From contig NW_019775785.1 in NCBI RefSeq assembly GCF_001039355.2, positions 49,018 through 113,017 on the forward strand: DNA of 64,000 bases, in the 5' to 3' direction. Both the position numbers and the translations under genes were made by a program. Under the pieces are notes generated by a model. It was given only the letters and a program-made list of their open reading frames with translations. It was not told the origin of the DNA and searched no databases. This DNA is from Lingula anatina. Its lineage: Eukaryota > Brachiopoda > Lingulata > Lingulida > Lingulidae. Positions 13,661 through 39,277 of this stretch are shown here, in pieces (positions within the stretch are counted from its first letter, which is position 1; each line of letters begins with the position of its first letter).

Positions 13661-14777
13661 CATAAGATATCGAAGCAGTTGTCATGCATTAAAAAAATTA
13701 CTTAAGTAAAGTGCAAATAAGTGCGCCCAGCTCACCTTATCGAATGTAGTCCTATCACATTTTGAATAATGTTAAAAGTACAGTATCCAGGCGAGAATCG
13801 GTCCACTTCTTTAAATTCAAGTTGACCTTATTACAACAATGTATGCTTTACTTAGGGTGCATGTTTAGTTTATACTATACATGTCAGCTTTCAACATAGC
13901 AGATATTGTGTTATGATATAGTGGCAGGATGGTATGGTGGGCGGGGTGGCAGTCGCCCAGATTTCGATATTTTTGTGGAAAGAATTTTTGTGGGATCTTT
14001 ATAAAGTGTTAGCCCTTTCCTTTCTCACGGTTTTTTCCTTCAGTTGGCATCTAGATAAGTACCTCATAACCTGCTTGTTAGTTTTACATGCAAGAATTTG
14101 CAGCTATACAGCGCACACCTGTAGTTGATAGTAGGCCTACTGTACTTGTACATCTTTTAAATATATAATTAAAAGGACTTTTGTCAAAAAAAAAAAACTA
14201 CACTATCAATATATCACGTTTTGCATGGTGCAGATGAAAAAAAAAAGAACTTTGATTTAATTAGGGAAATAAAAATATATATATGCTGACATTATAATAT
14301 CGAACGAGATGGCACAGACCGGCTTTGAACAGGAACCTTCATCGCGTGAGGAAAACGTACCATTTACTATGACCAATCAGCGCGTAAGTCGCGGACAACG
14401 CCTTCGAGTTGTGTGCTTCCTTATTTAGTTGAATGCGTTCTCATATAAATTGTCTAAAAGGCATGATTTAAATAAGACAGGTTGACTTAACTTAACAGTT
14501 GCATTAAGTTGAATAAATCGTCAGAATATTCGAGCCAACTGATATGACTGAAGTCTGAACATCGAAGGTCGATTAACCCAAAAATCAACCAATAGGAGCT
14601 GCCCGATTAGTGGTGCGTCATCATTAGGCATAAACACACAGTACACCATAACATCAGCGGTGTGGAGGGTCTCTTGGAAGGGGAGACTTGGATCGCAAAG
14701 ATTTATGACTTGGAATGTGTGAAGTATCCATATAACTGGGGTGATACAGAAGCAAAACTACCCAAGGGAGGTAGAAT

Positions 14778-17700
14778 ATGAATATCTCTTTTGCCGGTTG
14801 CGGTTTTTTAGGAATTTACCACGTTGGAGTTTCCAGTTGTCTCCGAGTGCATTCACCTCATCTGTTAGATGACCCTAACTTCAAATTACTAGGAGCAAGT
14901 GCTGGCGCTATAGCTGCTGTTTGTTTGATTTCTGGGTGTCCTCTAGGTAAGTATGGATCTGAATACCGTGTCATTTCCCCCTAGATAAATCCCAGACGCT
15001 AGAAGTCTGATAGTTGAAATATCTACTGTATATTGCGGTCACTTAATGTGCAACGTAGCAATTCGTGAGTCATATTATTAAAGTGAGATAATTGTACTTG
15101 TTACACAACGTCTGACCTTCACCTAGAGTTACTTTGGTTAGACGTTGTATTTTTTTAATTAGCTTCATTGCTTTTTTACTACTAAACTAGCAAGATCTGT
15201 GTTGTCAGGTGTGTTCCTGCAAATGTCAGTTTTCACTCTAACATTCACCAGGTCATTCAGTAAACACTACACATTAAGTTTGAAATCACATTAACGGGCA
15301 CAACAGATTTATGTTCAGATCGATTTTGCAATAACTGAGTGCAACTCTATACCATGTGTGGAGTCCCAGTCACAAACTGTCCAGACAGATCAGAAGTATC
15401 ATGTTATCAAGGTGTTATGGATTGTTACATATTATGACTGCTTAGGTGCAGCAATCCTATAATTTGGTAGATATGTCACTGCATTCCAAGTCAAGGGACA
15501 GAAATGTATAAAGAACAAATGCTGTCTACAAATATTTAACTGCAGGTTATTTTTGTTTCAAACAAATAAGGGGAAATGTAGAAATGCAAATTATTATCAA
15601 GTTTCTGTTTCGAAGAAAAACTTGTAAGAAGTAGAAGTTTTTAGGCTCCTTGCCAACAAATGCACTCTTTTTTTTTATAGCTTTTTATGGACTTTGGACC
15701 TCAATGAAGTACAATTGTGTCAGTCACATGTTTGGAGTATGCAAAAAACTTTAAAATACAGTATGAGAATGATTTGATAATATTTTACAGTGTTTCTTAA
15801 CAGCATGAAATGTAAGCATGAAATGAATTGTGCTTTAATTGCTTGCTGTAGCTAGGTTTCTACATGGAGTGCAGTGTAGGTAGATCGGGTTATATATCAA
15901 GGTCAAGTTCAAACAACCTATCTTGGATCATTCTAGACTTCTATTTATTTTGGCCATAATATAGATAATTCTTTAACAAATGAATTAGGTATTGATGATA
16001 AACAGTTTACTGCTAATACATTCTCTTCAGCCAAAAGAAATAGACTTCAGAAATACCTTCTAAGCTTATAAATGTAAAGCTGAATAAACCAAATGTCTAG
16101 TTGCATCCAGCATAGATTTCATAAAAATAGTCTTTAGACCTATTCTAAGGGAATACTTTCCTTGTTCATTCTTGGGGGGATGTGCCGTATCATCCTTAAA
16201 TAACCTTTTCAGCATCCTTAAATAACCTGTTCCTGTTTTGTTGACATAATTCAGGTCAATTGCAGCTAAAATTCAGGTTGAGTGCAGACTAACTGGTTTT
16301 TCTGAAGTTGGTAAAATTGGTTAATTAATTAAAAAGGTGTTACTTAAAATGATGCAGAATATCACTGACAAATTGAACAGTTCACACTGGCTCATGCTGT
16401 GGACAAAAAGTTCTGCCTTTCCACATGGCACAACATGTGGCAGTGAACTGTGATAGATTGATTACTCAACATATTGGTTGTATGACCTGATAACCCATGG
16501 CCCAGTAACCCAGCATTATGTTGTATATCACAATTGTAGGTGACATGATTTTATACAATTGACCCGCCCACACACACACACACACACACACACACGAAAG
16601 ACAAAAATTGTCAAATTGCTCTGAGGTTATTTAATCTTTGCAAGGAGAGATTTGACCTTAGATACTCCCATATCAATTGTCAGAATAATCTGAATTTATG
16701 GGAAATATTTCCATGCAGAAGCAAGTTATTTGAAGGATTATTTAACTGAAAGTTATCGATGGTCTTTTCTTCTGTGCTATAATACTATATCATATGTTTG
16801 TTTTCAATGATATTCCAATCCATTTAGCTGTCCATAAGTGATAAAATTATAAAATTTTATATTACAGGAGAGTGCACCAATTATGTCCTTCGTGTAGCAA
16901 CCAAAGCCAGATCCAGATCTCTAGGGCCTTTGCATCCAAGTTTCAATATTGTCAAACTTTTACAAGATGGGCTCAATGAAATTCTGCCACCAAATGCGCA
17001 TGAAATCTGCACCAACAGAGTTTATATCTCTATGACAAGGGTTTCAGACAGAGCCAACATTATAGTGTCTCAGTATGATACAAAAGAGGACCTCATTCAG
17101 GTATGTTATCTACTATGAAGTTATATTTAGGTTTGCAGGCACTGAAAAATGTCCTCTTACCTTTAACAGATTACAGACAACAACAACAAAAAAAATAAAA
17201 TAAAATAAAGAACTAGGAATAAAAATGTGGGCTGCTAAACCATGATTTGTCATTGCATTGATTGTAGAAATTTATTGGATACATGCAGCTGTTCATATTA
17301 ACTTAAAATAGCATTGTGGTTAGTTTAGGTCATAAAACAGAAAATTCTAGGTAGACATGGTAAGGCAAAAGGCAAAATTATGGTCACTGGGTCATTTGAA
17401 AAAGTGCTTTATCTAGAGGTCAAGTTGTTTTCAGGTGTGTTTTTCCTCTGGTCTATGCTTACATGTGGCACTGACTTGATAAATTGTTTTTCTTTGTGTG
17501 GCTCTCTGGCTGTCTGTCCTTACTAACTTAATTACCTAATGAGCGGCTGAATAGATTAAACTTAAGATATTTTCATTACACCTCTCTGGCCAATTACAAA
17601 GACATTTTATCTATTTTCTCACTAGCTAGTCTGTAATTTTATTTTAAACCACATGCTGGAAAACTTGGTCATGGCTGGTGGACTTGTATGTGAGTATCTA

Positions 17701-20700
17701 AAAGGAACTTGTGTGTATTGCTGAAGATATGAATCTCCATTCATTTAGGCCTTTGTATACTTACATACTGGCTTTTTATATACCTCTGGTCAAGTTGACT
17801 TAAACAAGATATAGTGGGTCTGGTTCATACTTTTGAAACCACTCTTAGTGAAGATGATTAGGTCTTTTGATTTGTGGAAAAAAATTCTGTTGAAAGGGGA
17901 AGGGGGATCAAAGTAGGTATAAGGTTGTTAATCTCCACTTGCATGTGAAATAGTTATGTTTACTTATAAACTTATGATAAAATAATATATAGGACTGTAA
18001 TCGCACAAAAAAATGGAAATTTGTTCAGACAGTGGATGTCATTGAAGTAATATGCTCCTTATTGTGAGTTTATTTTAATCACATGGTTTTCATTGTCACA
18101 CAGAGTATTCTGTTGTCAAACATCATCTGTATGAATTCTTTGAAATATATTAATCAAATTTATAAATTCTTTCACCCATTCATTCATTAATTCAATATTT
18201 ATTTATTTTATGAGCATTTAATATATCTGAATCAAAACCACAGATGTCAATGAAAGACCATTATTTTAAACCAAAAAAAAAAAAAAGATAAAACACCACA
18301 TTCTTATCTTTCAGGCTTTGCTTTGCAGTGCTCACATCCCTTTCTACTCTGGTTTACTGCCTCCAGCCTTTAAGGGAGTGGTGAGTATTCTGGAGATTTT
18401 TTCTTCATGCCACAAAATATACAGTTTTCATTCACTAATAATAAGATTCACTTATTTAAAAGTTTCCAATGCTATTGCATACTGTTCAATGGTTGAACTG
18501 CATACCAGATACTGTTATAGAAGTGGGCATTGTTACATGATTGGTCCTTCAAATTTTGTATGCATCATGCTTATTAAAGTAAAAGTAGTTTTGCTTTGCA
18601 AATGGATGATACTTAAATTTGACATAATATTTCCACATTAAAGATGTAAATACACCACTTGTTTATTTTGGAAATAAAAAAAGATTAATAACTTTAAAAT
18701 TGTTTATTTTACTTTTCAGAGATGTGTGGATGGCTGTCTCAGTGATAACTTACCTGTATTTGATGAGAACACTGTGACAGTGTCTCCATTTTGTGGCGAA
18801 ACAGATATCTGTCCAGATGACAACTCTGCAAATTTCCTCCATGTCAACCTGGCCAACACTAGCATGCAGTGTACATCTAATAATTTGTACAGACTTTCAC
18901 GGGCTCTCTTCCCTCCTCATCCTGAGATACTAAGTGAAATGTGCAGGCAGGGTTTTGATGATGCTCTTAAATATCTGCAGAGAAACAGTAAGTTTAGATT
19001 TTTGTTCCCCCTGGCAGATCTTTTATGATACTATATATTTTCAGACTTTGCCAGAATAAATAACAGATTAATCAATCATGACAGTTGATTTCAGTATTGC
19101 TTTTGAATAAGTGCAATGACTAATGAATCAGTTGTTTTAATTTGTTTGGATATTCATTTTACAGCCTTGATCAGCTGTGTGCGTCACTTCAGCATTAAGT
19201 CCAGTATCAGCCAGTGTCCCCCAGAGAGCCAAGTCAGTGGAGAGACCAGTGACTATGACAGTGAAAGTGACCTTGATGACCATGATGACCATGACCCAGA
19301 CACATGTCATGAGTGCAAGAAGAAGGTCCAAGTGGCTCTCATAGATAGTCTTCCCCTTCCTGTAGCTGGAGGTATGAAAACATTTGTGAAGTGACAATTT
19401 TTAAAAACCTTTTAAGACTGTTAATGTTTATTTTTTTCAGAAGATTGAAAAACTGCAGTAAAAAAAAAACCAAAGGCACTTGCTGTGAGTCATAAATAAC
19501 CTAACCCCCCTTCTCCAGTTCAATTGAGCATTATGAAATGAAAGTTTGGTTTCTACTGTTTCAGCACTGCAAGCAGCCTGTGATTCTATGAACAGTAACA
19601 TATACACAAGGCTAACTAACAGGAAGACCTTTCGTTTACTGTCCCTGATGACATCTCCATTAACACTGCCAGTTGAGATGATATTTCACTATTCAGTCAG
19701 GTCAGTATAATCAACCCCATGGAAAAAGATAACTTATGAAGGGACATAATCCTATTTGATTTAATGCAGAGGACTATATCAATTTTACAAACATAGCCAA
19801 GCTATTGATAAAAATATCAGAGAAATAGGTTTATTTGGTGAAATTTTATAAAGACTTCAGATCCATATAAACCCGTGTTTTACTCAATACGTAGTTTGAA
19901 AGGCAATTGACCCAGTATTTCAGACTAGTATGGCACTTTATCATTATGGCACCTTTTTATCAGTGTATGCCAACAATTAATTATTTATTGGGTATAGATA
20001 ATACATGGTGGCGACTGGTATGTTTTGCTATGTTTTTCTTACCTAATATTTTCCTTTGAAAATTATTATGAAGTAAGAAAAATGAAATTAGCAAACACTG
20101 GAAGGAAAAATCAAAAATGTAAAAATGGATCCTGTTTAAGGTTTTATCTTTATCTTCAGGTTTCTGGAGTGGGTGCCATATCTCCCAGCAGATGTCAGGT
20201 GGACAATAAGGGAGTTTGTCCAGTTAATTCAGTTGTTAAGACACAAGATTGAGCATAACCGCCATCAATATAGTGCAAGGTATAATAATAGCATGTCATT
20301 TATACTGACTAACCTCTGATTTTCCGGTGTAGTGGAAATTCTATTAAGTAAGACATGAAATTATTGCTATTACAATGCAAGGTGTAAGTGCATTGCATTT
20401 GTTCTTTATTAAAATATTATTTTTTATAAAGGTATAACTGCTGTACTAGAACTTTGATAAAGGTTTTGTAAGTGAGAAATTAAAATGAAACAATGATACA
20501 TATTAAAGATGTGTAACACACAGTACAGGGTGGTGAAGACCTAATAGTATTATATATTCATCTTTCACAGGTTCACCTGCCAGTTGGCCATAAGTGATGC
20601 ATATGATGCTGAGGAGCCTGGTTATGTTCCTGACACACAGTCCGACTATAAAACATACACAGCATCAAAACATTTACGCCACTGGGATATCTGTGTTGAG

Positions 20701-21417
20701 AGAGAAAACTCCAACCCATACGATGTCCCGTTGCCATGCCACGATCCAATACCTCAGATCTTCCACAGAGTTAGTCATATACGCCACAAATTAGAGGAGG
20801 ACCATCACCACCATCTTGAGGTGCATGCTAGAAACCCACACAGGGATTTTCATGGGGAAATTTCCACAGGGTCACCAATAGGTGGCAGCCCCCACAAAGA
20901 TGATATGTGTGAACAGCTGGTGGATACATTTGAACACTGTCTCCATGAAGCCAACCAGCAGGAGGCAGTGTTGGCTTATTATTACTTAGACGAGGACCAG
21001 AAGCTGAAAGTGACAGAAATATTCAGTGTGGTGGCTGATTCTTCAGGAGCTGGCACAGATAGTGCCTTTTGTAGTGACACTTCCAAAAATATAACATCTA
21101 GTCCTTTGTCTTTGTCCACCTCCCCAAAGTCCCAGCTGGAACTTAGCTGGGACAACTACGTGGAAATGAAATCTGATGGAGAGTTTGGATATGAAATTGG
21201 AAATTCCAGGTGGATTGACAATTCAAAAAACGATGATAGCCCCATAGAAATATTAGAAAATCCCAGGTGGATGGATGACTTGTTAAGTGATGAGTGTCCC
21301 ATAGAGCCATATGCCCATACTGGATTTTCAACACCCGAATATGATTCTGATGAGATTTTGTCAGATCTCAGACAGTCCCTTGAAGAAACAAATCAACAGT
21401 CAACAGACACATTATGA
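14778..21417 (+). CDS. PNPLA2: PNPLA2/ATGL-like patatin-domain triglyceride lipase, paralogue 2
   Basis: Complete ATGL-type lipase, expected to cleave the first fatty acid from triacylglycerol at lipid droplets. Coding exons: 14778-14946, 16868-17100, 18315-18380, 18720-18987, 19165-19371, 19565-19700, 20160-20279, 20571-21417. They total 2046 bases (681 residues plus TGA) and all phases agree. Patatin features: GCGFLG oxyanion loop (residues 7-12), Ser41 in GASAG, Asp160 in VDGC (vertebrates have DGG). [11 protein letters not shown] and LYRLSRALFPPHPE closely follow human ATGL, as do the EWVPYLPADVRW segment and the hydrophobic region before it, thought to contact lipid droplets in vertebrates. 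Exon 5 adds an Asp/His-rich insert. The large last exon encodes a long C-tail shared with paralogue 1 ([36 protein letters not shown]) plus two RW[IM]D repeats at about residues 611-645. Exon lengths match paralogue 1 except exon 5 (207 versus 195 bases). Confidence 0.93.
16569..16595. repeat. (CA)n microsatellite
   Basis: Uninterrupted CA dinucleotide run in the first intron of the second lipase gene. Confidence 0.9.
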
Positions 21418-24400
21418 AAGCTTCTTCCGAACAACTTTTCTTCCATTGGTTATCATATTTCAGGTTGCCTTTATTAATCAATGAAAAATGGTCGAATGTT
21501 ACATGTTAATACATAAATGCATTTTTTATATCATGTAAAAGAATAAATTAAAAATACATTATCAAATAATATTTACAGATATTTTACAATGATTCCTGCT
21601 CAATATGATTTCCTAATTGAAAGATCCATTCTCATTTATTTATTTATTTATTTATTTTCTTTGTGTGTTGCCAAGCTTCTGACTATTTGTTTCCGTAGAC
21701 GGTGGAACTGTAGTAGTCTTATAATCGGACTGCATTGTTCCCACTGCACGTTGGCGGTGAAGGACACTTTCAGGTTTACAGTGCATACATGTCTAGACCA
21801 AATTAGCCACTAAAAAGCATGTTCATTAATTTTCTTCCTTTGACTAATTGATTGCTTTATATGGCTATGATTTGCCTGTGATGTTGCTGGATTTTTTTTA
21901 AAATATTTGACTAATTTTGGACGCCAGGTTATTTAGATTAGAATTTTTGTGTTAATTATACTAATGCACAGTTTTGTGTTTTAAGGTGCTAGCTTATCTA
22001 TATGATAATTACAGAATAATTATCGCCAAATATGTAGCTATAAATTTTATTAACATAATAGATAGGTCGGAGGTCAGAATACGATTTAGGAAGACGTGAG
22101 GTATTCGGATTATTGGTTCTCAGATTATATAAGAAAATGAATGCATTTTTCTAACTATAATAATAATATACATGTAGTTATGTTGAACGCATACCAATTA
22201 ATTGTTAACTGTTTTATATTCTGCGCTAACAAAGGTGTTATATGTGGGACTGGATTCTCTCTTTATGCCGTGTTCACTACTACTATTGTACGTAGACTTA
22301 CATATTGCACTACCTCCGTTTGTTTAGTTTCGTGAAGGTAAAGCTGCAGTAAAGTTTGAAGGGGGGGGGGGTACCACGTAACGCACAGTAAATTCATTTA
22401 CAAGCTTTCTATATATGGAGTCGGACAGTAAGTACGACCCATTGGTTGAAATGGGACAGTAGAGAGGACATTTAACTATGGTATACATTGGTTTCCATAG
22501 AAGATATATTTATATTTATGTAAACGCATGGTTCTTCCCACTTTTATGTCATCCATCTGTTCATTAACTACTAGTCAAAAATAAATGCAAATTCTTTTTC
22601 GTAATCAACGAGTCAATTGTTTTTGATGACACGAACAGGATAAAAAGGACTTGTCGAAAAGGGACGCCACTCCCGAGGTCTTCATTGATTCACATTTCAT
22701 CAGAGCAGCCGTAGGTGAGATGAGCATTTAACACTCAAAACGGTTCACCCTACCGGTGTGACAGGAATGGTAGTCCGCTAGGAACCGTAGTCAGTTTCCC
22801 ATTACTTTGTACAGGTGACATTCGTCCCATATTGTAGCCCCAGTACTCCGACTAACCCTAACCAGTACTAACCATCGTGAATCATATGGGACAATCAAAG
22901 GGCTGCCATTCATATCAAACCGGACTCGGACATTGCTAAATTAAATATATAAGACTAAAATGATTAGATGAATAAAAGCACCCTTAGAATTGTATATATA
23001 TGTAACTAATGCAAGGAGTCAAATATAGGTCCAGTCAGCTATCATATCAGCATGACATAGCAAACGCCGTGGTCATGCTTCTTCTACGAGAGCGATGACG
23101 TGCACTGCCGCGTGAAGTATAGTATGTGTTTCCCATTCACGTTGTTGAGCACGTGTTATTTTTTCAAATGGAAGATTTTCGTTGTAAATCTCCACAATGA
23201 TTCACAATAAAACGGCAATGTTTGGTTATAAAATAAAAATATTTTTTTTAAAAAAATGTTGTTTTGGGAGATATTATTTGTGTAGCATTCCGATCCTATG
23301 TTCAACTAACCAAAGATAAAAGTGCATAATTATTTCCATGGTTCGACTTGTCTGTCCTGGTATATCAGGATACATGTTACACTTCAGGCTATATTTTAGG
23401 AACAATATCGCGTATTGCGGATAAAATTATCGAAAACACCACTATGTGTAGCTAACCTGATTTTACTGCATTTAAATTCGGTTAATGACCTGACCGATTT
23501 TAAATTGGGTTAAGTAACTATGTCATTGTTTTATACTGTATATTAAGTACACTAAAAGGGATCGTGGCCTTTAAGTCCAGCTATATATTTTTAAGGTGCC
23601 TATTCTTATATCTCCAAATTCTAAGAAAACTTATCACCCATTTTTAAGCTATATCATTTTTCAAAACTGCTTATAGAAAAACTAACATAACATTGTTTTA
23701 TTTTAACAAAAACTTTTCTCCGGTACCTTTTAGACGTTTTAGATTTGATGGTTTCGCAAACATTAAATTAAAATGCGTCCAATAAAACTGTGTTATGTCT
23801 AAGGTGGTATAGAACTTTTAAATATCCAACGTAGACCACAGACTCAAAGATATATTCTTGTTGACACCTACTGAAAAGATTGCTCTGGGAAATGTAACAT
23901 ACAGGTAAGCTATTTGTAGTCCTAAAAAGTTTATAGGCTAATAATGCTCCATTTTTCATCACGATAAAAAACAGACCTAAAACTGTTTAAATGAAAGCAA
24001 ATTTGCACTTAAAAAGCTTATCAACGGCTCTCTAAAAATAATCACTTGCGTCCGCGTGTACTTATCACCGACAACCACTATCTGGGTTGATAGGGCGGCC
24101 GTTATATAACCCGGTGACCCATTGTTTGTTAACCTAGTTTTACTTATCATTGGGAGCAGGCCATTAACCTTTCAGTACTTTGGCAGTGGAATGACAAAGT
24201 TGCATTCAGTTTGTGAATGATTCAAAGATACATATGAAACCGCTGTGAATTTCTACAATTTCCATTTACACAGGAAATTATTTTACTTACTATTTTTGTG
24301 AAAGGGGGGGGAATGAATAAAATTATAATACTAAAAATAACAAATAATCATTGAATGTTTTATCAAAGAGTTACAACAGTAACTCCTTGGTTTTATCGCC

Positions 24401-24782
24401 TCGAGAGACCGCCAGATTTAGTACAAAGTTATGATGAATTAAATGACCAATCCAACAATTGACTTTACCAATTCGGACTGCTGGTAGTATAATAATGTTC
24501 GTATATATTTGTTGATCTCTTACCATTTACACTGTGTTAGTTGCACTAAGAGTTTGGTGTGTTAGTGGTATGCGCGTGCAATGACAAATTTTAGTTTTAG
24601 ACTCCTTTTCTTTACTTAAATAAATGGCCACTGACTAAATTCCTGATTCAATGTACCATCCGTAAGTCATAAAAACTAAACCAATAAGGTCTATATTCTA
24701 CATTTCACCACAGCCGCCACAGAATAGTTCTTTGACGGCACAAAGACATGTATATATGCATTATTTTGAACTGCAAGAATAG
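21418..24782. other. Intergenic region between lipase 2 and first astacin gene
   Basis: The two neighbouring genes converge here. Apart from the lipase 3' UTR I see no gene. There is an ATTT microsatellite near 21637, a G-run near 22362, and AT-rich unique-looking sequence. From 24011 onward it belongs to the ~8-kb block repeated at 32016. Confidence 0.5.
21542..21547 (+). terminator. Polyadenylation signal of lipase 2
   Basis: AATAAA 125 bases after the TGA of the second lipase gene. A plausible 3' UTR end; no transcript evidence. Confidence 0.5.
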
Positions 24783-24788
24783 TTTATT
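24783..24788 (-). terminator. Polyadenylation signal of astacin gene 1
   Basis: AATAAA on the minus strand about 95 bases after the stop codon at 24881-24883; the matching signal in the second copy is at 32789-32794. Confidence 0.55.
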
Positions 24789-24880
24789 TCAAAACACATC
24801 TGTACACAAATGACAGCAAAGACACCAATCAGATTACCCTGTTTTGAAATATGTCTCGCCAGAATAAGATACTGAGACTT

Positions 24881-31236
<6,356 letters not shown>

Positions 31237-31303
31237 CTTGCTTGTCTTCACCGGTCTTCACAAGGTGTCGAGTCGAGTGCGAACAGCAGACTGAAATTAA
31301 CCG

Positions 31304-31310
31304 TTTTATA
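31304..31310 (-). promoter_or_regulatory. TATA box of astacin gene 1
   Basis: TATAAAA on the minus strand, about 68 bases upstream of the start codon at 31236, a reasonable distance for a short 5' UTR. Same motif at 39271-39277 in gene 2. Confidence 0.6.
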
Positions 31311-32788
31311 GCTACGTTTCATTATCCGACGGCTAGCCCATCCTTCTGCATGGGCGGTGTAAAATATAATGTCAAGGAACTGATAAAGCGACCCTCAACT
31401 TAAGACTGAAGCTGTGGACGGTGCAAATGTGTGGTGGATATTGGAAAATTGATTCCATTACTCTATTAACATAGGAAAAAATGACCTGTTTTAATCAAAT
31501 TAACTGATTAGAGTTAAAAGGATCATGTGAGGGAGATATGCCACCTTTTAAACATAATCTTAAATAGCTGTATCAAAACATCAGAATCTGAGGTCACGAA
31601 CAGTGCTTTATTTAATTGGGTTTCGAACGATTACAATTTTGGTTAAGAAATATTTTGAGTTAGCTGGAATTCAAGATAATCTACTAAGCTAGGAATATGC
31701 AACGATGAGGGGAGCTATCTCTAACCAAAAATTGTTTATCTTCATCCGTTTCTCAATCTTTGGTTCTAAAAACAAGCCGAGCTCAAAAAAAAGTATTGGA
31801 ACATTGAAAACCCAGTAAAAACAGAGTTGAAACCTGGTGCACTATGAATGGTATTTCGTATATGATTTTCATTGCTCACATTGTTTTTCTCATAAGACAC
31901 AGGAGTCTGTTAAAACGTGACAAATAGATGTTACTTTTCTGCATGTAAATAAACCATGTTGAATTATATATGGGCTACAATATGATTAGATATTTTTTAA
32001 AGAAAAAAATCAACNAAAAAGCTTATCAACGGCTCTCTAAAAATAATCACTTGCGTCCGCGTGTACTTATCACCGACAACCACTATCTGGGTTGATAGGG
32101 CGGCCGTTATATAACCCGGTGACCCATTGTTTGTTAACCTAGTTTTACTTATCATTGGGAGCAGGCCATTAACCTTTCAGTACTTTGGCAGTGGAATGAC
32201 AAAGTTGCATTCAGTTTGTGAATGATTCAAAGATACATATGAAACCGCTGTGAATTTCTACAATTTCCATTTACACGGGAAATTATTTTACTTACTATTT
32301 TTGTGAAAGGGGGGGGGGATGAATAAGATTATAATACTAAAAATAACAAATAATCATTGAATGTTTTATCAATGAGTTACAACAGTAACTCCTTGGTTTT
32401 ATCGCCTCGAGAGACTGCCAGATTTAGTTCAAAGTTATGATGAATTAAATGACCAATCCAACAATTGACTTTACCAATTCAGACTGCTGGTAGTATAATA
32501 ATGTTCGTATATATTTGTTGATCTCTTACCATTTAGACTGTGTTAGTTGCACTTAGAGTTTGGTGTGATAGTGGTATGCGCGTGCAATGACAAATTTTAG
32601 TTTTCGACTCCTTTTCTTTACTTAAATAAATGGGCACTGACTAAATTCCTGATTTAATGTACCATCCGTAAGTCATAAAAACTAAACCAAAAAGGTCTAT
32701 ATTCTACATTTCACCACAGCCGCCACAGAATAGTTCTTTGAAGGCACAAAGACATGCATATATGCATTATTTTGAACTGCAAGAATAG
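31311..32788. other. Intergenic region with duplication boundary
   Basis: No gene is seen. It holds the upstream flank of astacin gene 1, the N at 32015, and, from 32016, the restart of the repeated block (3' flank of gene 2). Confidence 0.5.
32015..32015. other. Single N at the junction of the two ~8-kb copies
   Basis: The left copy stops at this N and the right copy starts immediately after it. This is what is expected of two contigs joined by a scaffolder. Confidence 0.9.
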
Positions 32789-32794
32789 TTTATT
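32789..32794 (-). terminator. Polyadenylation signal of astacin gene 2
   Basis: AATAAA on the minus strand about 93 bases after the stop codon of astacin gene 2, in the same context as gene 1. Confidence 0.55.
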
Positions 32795-32886
32795 TCAAAA
32801 CGCATCTGTACACAAATGACAGCAAAGACACCAATCCGATTACCCTGTTTTGAAATATGTCTCGCCAAAATAAGATACTGGGACTT

Positions 32887-39203
<6,317 letters not shown>

Positions 39204-39270
39204 CTTGCTTGTCTTCACCGGTCTTCACAAGGTGTCGAGTCGAGTGCGAACAGCAGACTGAAATTAACCG

Positions 39271-39277
39271 TTTTATA
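39271..39277 (-). promoter_or_regulatory. TATA box of astacin gene 2
   Basis: TATAAAA on the minus strand about 68 bases upstream of the start codon at 39203, in the same context as gene 1. Confidence 0.6.

Larger units (their letters stand above)
10531..14777. other. SAAL1 3' UTR and intergenic region before lipase 2
   Basis: No coding exon is supported here. The SAAL1 3' UTR starts at 10531; a possible polyadenylation signal AATAAA sits at 11413, and a weaker ATTAAA near 10818. The rest is AT-rich, with a short ATTT run near 12000, a hairpin near 12.9 kb and two diverged direct repeats (11.7 and 13.4 kb). CCAAT motifs on the plus strand near 14370 and 14589 may belong to the promoter of the downstream lipase. 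Confidence 0.5.
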
